A stretch of 20,860 bases of DNA from PALSA-505 sp036495485 (GTDB lineage: Bacteria; Actinomycetota; Actinomycetes; Streptosporangiales; Streptosporangiaceae): contig DASXMU010000463.1 of NCBI GenBank assembly GCA_036495485.1, forward strand, positions 1 to 20,860. The letters run 5' to 3'. The notes below the pieces were generated by a model, which did no database searches, was not told the origin of the DNA, and worked only from the letters and a program-made list of their open reading frames with translations. Shown here piece after piece: positions 15,806 through 20,860 of the stretch (within the stretch, counting starts at the first letter, position 1; each line of letters starts with the position of its first letter). The position numbers and the translations under genes were made by a program.

Positions 15806-15852
15806 CAGACGCGGCTGCATGAGCTCGGGGGTACTCACGTCAGCCGCGTCTG
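15806..15852. terminator. 12-base perfect inverted repeat between the ABC operon and dapA
   Basis: CAGACGCGGCTG (15806-15817) and CAGCCGCGTCTG (15841-15852) pair perfectly around a 23-base loop. On the minus strand it begins about 70 bases after the permease stop and 175 bases before the dapA start. It could end the ABC operon transcript. The large loop and lack of a U run also allow an operator or a leader structure. Nothing else in 15631-15920 looks like a gene. Confidence 0.5.
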
Positions 15853-15920
15853 ATCGGTTATCGGCAGCTGCTCACGATGCGTTACTAGTTGATCACTTTT
15901 TGGAGTTGATCTTTAGCGGT

Positions 15921-16952
15921 TCAGGCTGCCCGATGGCGGACCAGCCAGACGGTCGCGGCCATGACCAGCACCGCGAGCACGAGCAGCCAGCCGCCCTCGA
16001 ACAACTGCATGGGCCAGAACCGGCTGACCGGGATGTAGCGCGTCCACTGCGTGAGGTCGTGCTGCGCAATGATCTGTGTCAGCGACGCCCTCGGGTTCTG
16101 GCCGTTGTGGAGTATCGAGGAGATCTGGCTGACCACGGATTGGCTGGCCGGCTTGCCGCCTGGCCCGGTGTACCAGGTGCTCACCACCAGCGGGTCGTTG
16201 ACGCTGAAGGGGCCGATGCCGCCGATGCTGGGGTTGCTGGTGACCACTGCCAGCGGGTAGTGCGCGCGCACCCCCCAGGCCGCGAGGGCGAGCCCAAGGT
16301 AGACGCCCAGGGTGGCGGCCATGGCCGGGACGATCCGGCGGAGGAGCATGCCGAAGAACACGCCAATCGCGAAGGCGGCCAGCGTCCAGCCGGCGAACGA
16401 GACCACGCGCAGGTCGAACACCGTGTTCGTGTACACGCTCTGGTCCTCTTGGGGAAGGAACGGCTGGAAGAACCAGGTGAACACCAGGCTGAACGCCGCG
16501 GCCACGGCGGTGACCGCGATGGCGAGCAGCGTGAGCTTGGCGATCGCCCACCGTTCCCGGCCGAAGCCCTGCGTCCAGGCGTACCGGAAGGTGCCGGTCT
16601 CCAGCTCCCTGGCCAGCACCGGGGCACCCGCGAACGCCCCGATCAGGGCCGGCACGAGGTGCAGCAAGATGCTGACGGTATTGCCTATCGTCCAGTCGAC
16701 CCGGTTGAAATTAGTGTTCAGGGTCCCGCAGGTGTTCGAGCTGGCCGGGTGGCAGGCGGTCAGGGTCGCGTAGTCGTGGTGGATCTTCAGGCCCGCGATC
16801 AGCAGGAACACGGATATCGCGCCGAGCACCGCGGGCACGCTGATCAGCGTGGCCCGGTGCTGGCGCCAGGTGACCCAGGCCATCCGCCGCCACGGCACCT
16901 GCCGCGGCATGGTGCCCTGATGCGGCTGCGCGGGAAGGGTGAGAACGGTCAT
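15921..16952 (-). CDS. ABC-2 type transporter permease
   Basis: The protein has 343 residues with about six membrane segments: residues 38-56, 92-112, 137-160, 186-207, 214-232 and a last one near 320-338. The stretch PVLARELETGTFRYAWTQGFGRERWAIAKL, read over residues 110-140, is the characteristic cytosolic loop of ABC-2 permeases. A long outside loop lies between the fifth and last segments. It overlaps the ATPase gene by four bases (ATGA), so the two are translationally coupled and should form one exporter. The substrate is unknown; gntR-linked (YtrA-type) exporters often respond to envelope stress or antibiotics, but nothing here shows that directly. Confidence 0.88.
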   Translation of the reverse strand: MTVLTLPAQPHQGTMPRQVPWRRMAWVTWRQHRATLISVPAVLGAISVFLLIAGLKIHHDYATLTACHPASSNTCGTLNTNFNRVDWTIGNTVSILLHLVPALIGAFAGAPVLARELETGTFRYAWTQGFGRERWAIAKLTLLAIAVTAVAAAFSLVFTWFFQPFLPQEDQSVYTNTVFDLRVVSFAGWTLAAFAIGVFFGMLLRRIVPAMAATLGVYLGLALAAWGVRAHYPLAVVTSNPSIGGIGPFSVNDPLVVSTWYTGPGGKPASQSVVSQISSILHNGQNPRASLTQIIAQHDLTQWTRYIPVSRFWPMQLFEGGWLLVLAVLVMAATVWLVRHRAA

Positions 16953-17863
16953 CGTGCCATCTCCGTTGGCTCGGCGTTCTGAACGGATGGAGGGCCGGGC
17001 GGTTCCGTGCTGCCTGGGGCGCGCAGATACGCCAGCGTGAGCTCTTCCAGGCTGACCGGGTGGGCCTCCCAGCCGGGCGGCACCGGATCGGCCGGCCCGC
17101 TGATCCTGACCAGCAGGTGAGCCTGGGCTCCGGCGCGCTTGGCCTGAACGACGGACAGGTGCTCCACGTGCTGGCCCGTCCCGGCGGGACCGGTCAGCAC
17201 GCGGTGGCTGGCCAGCAGGTCATCGACCTCGCCGTCCACCCGTACCGCGCCGCCGGACAGCACGACGAGGTAGTCGGCCACCCGCTCCAGGTCGGCGAGG
17301 GCGTGTGAGGACAGCAGCACCGACACGCCATCGTCGGCCATCGCCGTCATGACCGTGGCCAGGAAGTCCTGCCGGGCCAGCGGGTCAAGCGCGGCCAGTG
17401 GCTCGTCCAGGATGAGCAGCCGTGGCCGCCGTGCCAGCGCCAGGGTCAGGGCGAGCTGTGCCTGCTGGCCACCGGACAGCTTGCCTGCTTTCTTTTTCAA
17501 TGGGATGCCGAGCTCGGCTAGCCGGTCCTGCGCATATCGCTGTTCGAAGCGGCGGTTCAGGTTCCTGGTGAGGTGCAGCATGTCCCCGGCGGACAGGTTC
17601 TTGTACACGGGTGAGTCCTGCGCGACGAACGCGATCCCGTCCAGCGCGGCCGGCGACCCGGCAGGCTGGCCGCCGAGCACGGTGACGGCCCCGGCGGTCG
17701 GGACGGTCAGGCCGGCCGCCATGTTCATCAGGGTTGACTTGCCCGCACCGTTCGGCCCGACCAGCGCGGCCAGGTGCCCACCGGGGATCGCAAGCGTGCA
17801 CTCGTGCAGTGCCCAGATGTGCCGGTAGCTTTTGCCCAGGCCGTTAGTTTCGATGACGTTCAT
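16949..17863 (-). CDS. ABC transporter ATP-binding protein
   Basis: The 304-residue ATPase has Walker A GPNGAGKST (about residues 36-44), Q-loop in FVAQDSPVY, signature LSGGQQAQLALTLALA, Walker B LLILDEPLAALD and H-loop LLSSHALADLE. The C-terminal 80 residues form the extra domain common in exporter ATPases of the CcmA/YtrB type. The first codon overlaps the gntR stop (ATGA at 17860-17863), and its own end overlaps the permease start in the same way. It energises the permease encoded next to it. Confidence 0.93.
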   Translation of the reverse strand: MNVIETNGLGKSYRHIWALHECTLAIPGGHLAALVGPNGAGKSTLMNMAAGLTVPTAGAVTVLGGQPAGSPAALDGIAFVAQDSPVYKNLSAGDMLHLTRNLNRRFEQRYAQDRLAELGIPLKKKAGKLSGGQQAQLALTLALARRPRLLILDEPLAALDPLARQDFLATVMTAMADDGVSVLLSSHALADLERVADYLVVLSGGAVRVDGEVDDLLASHRVLTGPAGTGQHVEHLSVVQAKRAGAQAHLLVRISGPADPVPPGWEAHPVSLEELTLAYLRAPGSTEPPGPPSVQNAEPTEMAR

Positions 17864-18357
17864 GCGACGCCCTCCGATCCGGTATTCGTCTCACGCTGGC
17901 CGCCGCGATGACCGCCGCGGCGGCGCTCATAGAAATCCCGCAAAACGCTGGTGAACAGGGCCACGATCCCGTCCTCGTCCAGCCCCGTCGTGTCGGCGGA
18001 CGCGAGCCAGCCGAGCAGGGTGCGGCGCAGCACGGCCAGTTCGGGCAGCGCGACCTGGCTCAGGGTGGCCTGGATGAACGTGCCCTGACCGGGCCGCCCG
18101 GCCGCCAGCCCCTTGGTCTCCAGCTCCTTGTAAGCCTTCAGCACCGTGTTCGGGTTGATGGTCAGCGAGGCGACCACGTCCCTGACCTTTGGCAACTGAT
18201 CGCCCGGCGTGAGGTAACCCAGCCGCAGCGCGTGCTCGACCTGCTGCACGAGCTGCAGGTAGGTCGGCACGCCAGAGCTGGGGTCAAGCCGGAACTCAAT
18301 CGGCGACGACGCCCCCGTCTTGCCACGCGCCCCGCTGACCCCTTTATCTATAGTCAT
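17860..18357 (-). CDS. GntR-family regulator, YtrA type
   Basis: The 165-residue protein has a GntR winged helix (about residues 33-97: VPTYLQLVQQVEHALRLG, then YLTPGDQLPKVRDVVASLTI and NPNTVLKAYKELETKGL, ending GRPGQGTFI). Only a short helical tail follows, as in the YtrA subfamily, which lacks a large ligand-binding domain. Such regulators typically repress the ABC exporter genes behind them, which fits the two coupled genes here. The ATG at 18357 lies just downstream of an AT-rich stretch (18345-18380) with no Shine-Dalgarno site, so a leaderless or near-leaderless mRNA is possible. A GTC/GAC dyad (GTCTTATGAC) covers the start codon itself and could be part of an autoregulatory operator. 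Confidence 0.92.
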   Translation of the reverse strand: MTIDKGVSGARGKTGASSPIEFRLDPSSGVPTYLQLVQQVEHALRLGYLTPGDQLPKVRDVVASLTINPNTVLKAYKELETKGLAAGRPGQGTFIQATLSQVALPELAVLRRTLLGWLASADTTGLDEDGIVALFTSVLRDFYERRRGGHRGGQRETNTGSEGVA

Positions 18358-18420
18358 AAGACATGAATACAGCTATCGGCCGCCGCCGTCAAGCCGGCGC
18401 GGCTGGGAGACGTCAGCGCG

Positions 18421-18533
18421 GGCCGGGACACGCCAGCGGGGGCGGCCGGGACACGCCAGAACGGCCGGCGCACGCCAGCGGGGGCGGCGCACGCCAGCGG
18501 GGCCGGCGCATGCCAGCGGGGCCGGCGCATGCC
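18421..18533. repeat. Degenerate GC-rich tandem repeat between gntR and the diiron gene
   Basis: About six units of 18-23 bases share the core ACGCCAGCGGGG (or ATGCCAGCGGGG). The units begin at 18421, 18444, 18463, 18486, 18505 and 18524. A 13-base match to the core (CGCACGCCAGCGG) recurs at 20000-20012, on the other side of the diiron gene. The stretch is not part of a credible gene. Confidence 0.75.
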
Positions 18534-18538
18534 ACAGC

Positions 18539-18562
18539 ACCCCCGGCCAGTCAGCCGGGGGT
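18539..18562 (-). terminator. Hairpin terminator after the diiron gene
   Basis: ACCCCCGGC (18539-18547) and GCCGGGGGT (18554-18562) form a perfect 9-base-pair stem with the loop CAGTCA. On the minus strand it begins 16 bases past the diiron gene's stop. No U run follows. Confidence 0.7.
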
Positions 18563-18578
18563 ACTGCGGTGCCGCGCT

Positions 18579-19733
18579 CTAGAAGACCGGGATGATGTCT
18601 TCCGGATCGATGTCGTCGGCCACGTCCACGCCCTCGATGTCAAGCTCGGGAATCGCCGGGAACTCGATGCCCCACCGGGTCACGATCGCCCGGACCCGGG
18701 CTATGGCGACCCGCCAGTTCTCCGCCTGCTCCTCGTAGGACAGCACGCCAAGCCCGGCGTCCCTGGCATGATTCATCAGGACCCGGTGATTGTGCAGAAA
18801 ATAGGGTGGCAGGTCCCAGAAGCCAGGCGGCGGCTCCCACAAAATCATGGAAAGGAAGATGAACCCGGCCCGAAGCTGCCTGGTGATCAGGCTCTTGGTA
18901 TCGTCGGTCAGCCCCGGCCACTCATTTTCCAGGATCGTCATGCAAATCTGCAGGTGCCGGGACTCATCCCGGCCGATCTTGGAGAACATCCCGGCGAACA
19001 CCGGGTGCTTGGTGCCCGATGCCATCCCGCGGAACAGCGTGGACGCCGCCATCTCGCCCATCATGAAGCTGGTGAACAGGACGGGCAGCGAGTACTTGCC
19101 GACCGCCTTGTTGTAGCCGGTCCAGTAGCGGCCGCCGTTGTGGTACAGCCAGCTGATGTTGTTGTGCGCGGCCTTTTCCAGGTCGGTGCCCGGCTGCCAG
19201 TCGAGCGGCCCGCCCGGCCAGAGGGCGGCGATCGTCCGCTGGCAGCACTCCTCGTGGTTCATCTCGTCCCTGGTGATCGAGAAGAAGCACTTGCGGACCG
19301 GGTCTTCCTCGTGCTGCTCGAACGCGTGGATGGTGGCCCGGGCGAAGACGGCGGGCCCGGAGGCGTCGAAGTTGGCCAGCACCGAGAACCAGTACATGAT
19401 CCCGAGCCGCTGCTCGGTGGTGAAATCATCGGCGCGCAGCTCGTCCCAGGGCAGGTCGGCCGGGTTCCAGGCCATCCGCTTGGACTTCTGGTAGATGTCG
19501 GCGAGCTTCTGGGTCTCGACCCGCCACTCCATCGGGTAGATGTTCGGCTGCGTGATCACCGGCGCTGGCCAGAAGCCGCCGTCCGGGATGACCAGCCCCC
19601 CGGCGGCGTCCTGTCCCGTTTCGCCCTGCCCCGCTGCGCTCTGTCTCGGTGCGCTCTGCCCCGGTGCGCTCTGTCTCGCAGGACCCGGACCGGCCGAATC
19701 CGGTGTCACCGCGCTCTGATCCGATACCGTCAC
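18579..19733 (-). CDS. Ferritin-like diiron-carboxylate protein (R2-like fold), function unassigned
   Basis: The 384-residue protein has a 45-residue Gln/Ser/Ala/Pro-rich start, then a helical domain with two iron-binding ExxH motifs: Glu157-Met-Asn-His160 (RDEMNHEE) and Glu257-Ser-Arg-His260 (GRDESRHLQI). Glu227 (GEMAAS) fits a further ligand 30 residues before the second motif; the first ligand could be Asp123 or Glu139. The pattern resembles ribonucleotide reductase R2 and diiron oxygenase families. There is no reductase large subunit nearby, and I cannot identify the radical Tyr, so I do not call it NrdB. It is not recognisably BoxB or PaaA. The start is GTG at 19733 with GGAG seven bases upstream. 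It is flanked by hairpins and looks monocistronic. A substrate cannot be proposed from sequence. Confidence 0.8.
   Translation of the reverse strand: MTVSDQSAVTPDSAGPGPARQSAPGQSAPRQSAAGQGETGQDAAGGLVIPDGGFWPAPVITQPNIYPMEWRVETQKLADIYQKSKRMAWNPADLPWDELRADDFTTEQRLGIMYWFSVLANFDASGPAVFARATIHAFEQHEEDPVRKCFFSITRDEMNHEECCQRTIAALWPGGPLDWQPGTDLEKAAHNNISWLYHNGGRYWTGYNKAVGKYSLPVLFTSFMMGEMAASTLFRGMASGTKHPVFAGMFSKIGRDESRHLQICMTILENEWPGLTDDTKSLITRQLRAGFIFLSMILWEPPPGFWDLPPYFLHNHRVLMNHARDAGLGVLSYEEQAENWRVAIARVRAIVTRWGIEFPAIPELDIEGVDVADDIDPEDIIPVF
19621..19680 (-). repeat. 15-base coding tandem repeat at the N-terminus of the diiron protein
   Basis: Units GCGCTCTGTCTCGGT (19636-19650), GCGCTCTGCCCCGGT (19651-19665) and GCGCTCTGTCTCGCA (19666-19680) follow a more diverged copy at 19621-19635. 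On the minus strand they encode the QSAPG/QSAPR/QSAAG stretch at residues 21-35, ahead of the folded domain. Confidence 0.8.
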
Positions 19734-19856
19734 TGCACCGCTCCGTCCATGCGTCCACCGCCGCTATCGGGGAACCCTGGCGCGTGTCGCGCCGCCTCTG
19801 GTTACCCCGGCGCCCTCGGCGTTTCCTGCACTCGGCGCGGTCTGCGCCGTAGGCAT

Positions 19857-19897
19857 ATGTGACAGCATACGGCAATTCATGCGCAATGCAGTCACAT
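19857..19897. promoter_or_regulatory. Long inverted repeat upstream of the diiron gene, candidate operator
   Basis: ATGTGACAGCAT (19857-19868) and ATGCAGTCACAT (19886-19897) match as inverted repeats in 11 of 12 positions, around a 17-base spacer. The centre lies about 145 bases before the GTG of the diiron gene. It might be two sites for one regulator. I recognise no named box; the distance between TGTGA and TCACA excludes a normal CRP site. Confidence 0.4.
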
Positions 19898-20235
19898 CAG
19901 CGATCGGCGGTTTTAGGTCTCGCCGACGGCCGCCCTGTCGTGACCCCGCCACGTGGCTGACTCACGCCCCGCATAGGGCATCTCACCACCACCGCCCACC
20001 GCACGCCAGCGGAATTGCCCGGAAATCACGCGCCGGGCGCTTGCCAGCCGCAGCCTTGCCGATTGATGCCGTCGAGTCACCGGCCGACGGCTGGCCGATG
20101 GGATGACGGGCCGGACGCGATCCGCCGAGGCTGGCGGGCAACAGAGGGTGACCTCAGCAATTCCCCGGTTCTTCGCCGGCGTGTCGCTCGCTTGTTCGGG
20201 AAACTGTCGGCCGGTGATGGTATCTTACTCGAAGA

Positions 20236-20286
20236 CATAATCGAACATGCGGCCCCGATCCGCCCGACTGCCGGGAGGTGACCTCC
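20236..20286 (+). promoter_or_regulatory. Leader of the rightmost gene: -10-like box and Shine-Dalgarno site in a small palindrome
   Basis: CATAAT (20236-20241) resembles a -10 box, without a matching -35. The ribosome site is inside the 13-base perfect palindrome GGAGGTGACCTCC (20274-20286), directly before the GTG start. The stem GGAGG/CCTCC with loop TGA would hide the site in the mRNA. Confidence 0.45.
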
Positions 20287-20860
20287 GTGACACCCGAAGC
20301 CCCGCCCTTCACCGCCGATGAGATGGCCCGCCAGCAGGCGATCCTGGCCGCGGAGATCGCCGCCGGCTGGATGCAGCTCCCGCCCGAGGACTGGCAGCTG
20401 GCCGGTGCTGACGACCTGCCGCCCGACGAGGCTGACCCCTGGCCCGCCGACCCGGCCTGGCTCACCGGCGACCGCCCCGCCACCGCCCCCGGCCCGCGCT
20501 GGACCGAGCCGGCCCCACCCAGCGCGGACGGCCCCGGGCAGACGGCCGGCAGCGCCGGCGATCAGGGCCGGGCAGCCGGCGGCGGGGAGCGGCTGGAGGT
20601 GCTGCCGTGCGGCATCGTCGCGCACGACGCGGCCGGTCCCGGCGGGCCCGGGTTCGCCTCCGGCTCGGTCCTGAACGAACTGGAGCCGGGCCCGGTGCTG
20701 ACCGCCGCCCTCGACGACGCCGGCACCGCCGGACTGGCCGGCCGCGACGTGCCGCCGGCCGCGGCGCTGGCCGCCGACGCCCGCATCGACGCCTGCGCCC
20801 GCTCCCTGAAGGCCAACGGCATCAAGGCCACGCTGCCACAGCTGCGGGCCGCGGTGTTCC
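20287..20860 (+). CDS. N-terminal part of a probable DUF222/HNH (13E12-type) protein
   Basis: From the GTG at 20287 the frame is open to the right edge (191 codons). Residues 1-100 are acidic, Pro/Ala/Gly-rich and probably disordered. From about residue 120, GFASGSVLNELEPGPVLTAAL resembles the opening of actinobacterial DUF222 proteins (the pattern SGGxxDxLxPGPxLAxxL). RIDACARSLKANG and LPQLRAAVF fit the following DUF222 helices. If so, the missing C-terminus should carry an HNH nuclease domain. These proteins are present in many copies in actinomycete genomes and their role is unknown. The typical central helices look shortened here, and the nuclease is outside the window, so the family call is moderate while the coding call is firm. 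Confidence 0.6.
   Translation, partial: MTPEAPPFTADEMARQQAILAAEIAAGWMQLPPEDWQLAGADDLPPDEADPWPADPAWLTGDRPATAPGPRWTEPAPPSADGPGQTAGSAGDQGRAAGGGERLEVLPCGIVAHDAAGPGGPGFASGSVLNELEPGPVLTAALDDAGTAGLAGRDVPPAAALAADARIDACARSLKANGIKATLPQLRAAVF

Larger units (their letters stand above)
19734..20286. other. 553-base intergenic region between two divergent genes
   Basis: I find no supported gene here: the open frames are short, Arg/Pro-rich and without ribosome binding sites. It holds a GGCGCG-TGT-CGCGCC hairpin (19779-19793) in the likely leader of the diiron gene, an 11-of-12 inverted repeat at 19857-19897, a copy of the CGCACGCCAGCGG repeat (20000-20012) and an AT-richer promoter-like patch at 20218-20250. 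Confidence 0.6.

Noticed and set aside
15887..15911. Direct repeat AGTTGATC twice, 17 bases apart, just past the permease stop
   Set aside because: Eight-base repeats of this kind are short enough to be chance, and the position (3' side of the operon) gives no promoter role.
18579..19733. Ribonucleotide reductase small subunit NrdB
   Set aside because: The diiron motifs fit the fold, but no large subunit or NrdR box is nearby, the radical Tyr could not be identified, and the N-terminal extension is foreign to that family. I kept the broader ferritin-like call.
20225..20256. LexA/SOS box upstream of the DUF222-like gene (CTCGAAGACATAATCGAACATG)
   Set aside because: Only the left half TCGAAC is present; the expected GTTCGA half four bases on is missing (GGCCCC instead).
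1..20860. tRNA, rRNA or riboswitch genes
   Set aside because: I looked for cloverleaf-like GTTC/TTCGA arrangements and conserved rRNA stretches by eye and saw none; a covariance-model search would settle this.

Overview
The window is high-GC DNA with GTG starts, short Shine-Dalgarno sites and strong third-position G/C bias. Its gene set (FtsK, RNase J next to dapA, a PaaX-family regulator, a LuxR-type large ATPase regulator, a probable DUF222/HNH protein) points to a filamentous or soil actinomycete. Species cannot be read from the sequence.

Layout, left to right. (1) 1-1970, minus: N-terminal 656 residues of a large AAA-ATPase regulator that leaves the window on the left. (2) 2026-6096, minus: ftsK, interrupted exactly in its Walker A motif by a 444-residue intein carrying a LAGLIDADG endonuclease. 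The intein has all the marks of a class 3 intein: Ala at position 1, and the W-C-T set in place of a first-residue nucleophile. (3) 6236-12356: an aryl-CoA catabolic island. It holds a fused flavin monooxygenase/Old-Yellow-Enzyme reductase of the 2-aminobenzoyl-CoA / salicylyl-CoA type, a RidA-family deaminase, a PaaX-type repressor with a shrunken VOC gene in front of it, and a divergent benzoate/2-aminobenzoate-type CoA ligase. Together they suggest aerobic breakdown of anthranilate (or a related 2-substituted benzoate) as its CoA thioester. A decayed fragment of a GloVer-repeat protein lies between the oxygenase and ridA. (4) 12361-15630, minus: a GtrA-like membrane protein, then RNase J and dapA as a pair. 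A strong hairpin follows RNase J. (5) 15921-18357, minus: a translationally coupled gntR (YtrA type) - ABC ATPase - ABC-2 permease operon, each junction an ATGA overlap. (6) 18579-19733, minus: an unassigned ferritin-like diiron protein. (7) 20287 to the right edge, plus: the start of a probable DUF222/HNH (13E12-type) protein.

How the parts work together: the ligase would activate the aromatic acid, the fusion enzyme would hydroxylate and reduce the ring of the thioester, RidA could remove the resulting enamine/imine, and PaaX would sense the CoA thioester. Housekeeping genes (ftsK, rnj, dapA), which commonly sit close together in actinomycetes, flank this island, so it looks inserted. Three unrelated short tandem repeats occur within 12 kb, two of them inside coding sequence and in frame.

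Most unusual observations: the class 3 intein in the FtsK P-loop; the 11-codon tandem repeat serving as linker in the oxygenase/reductase fusion; and the pairing of a RidA protein with a 2-aminobenzoyl-CoA-type oxygenase.
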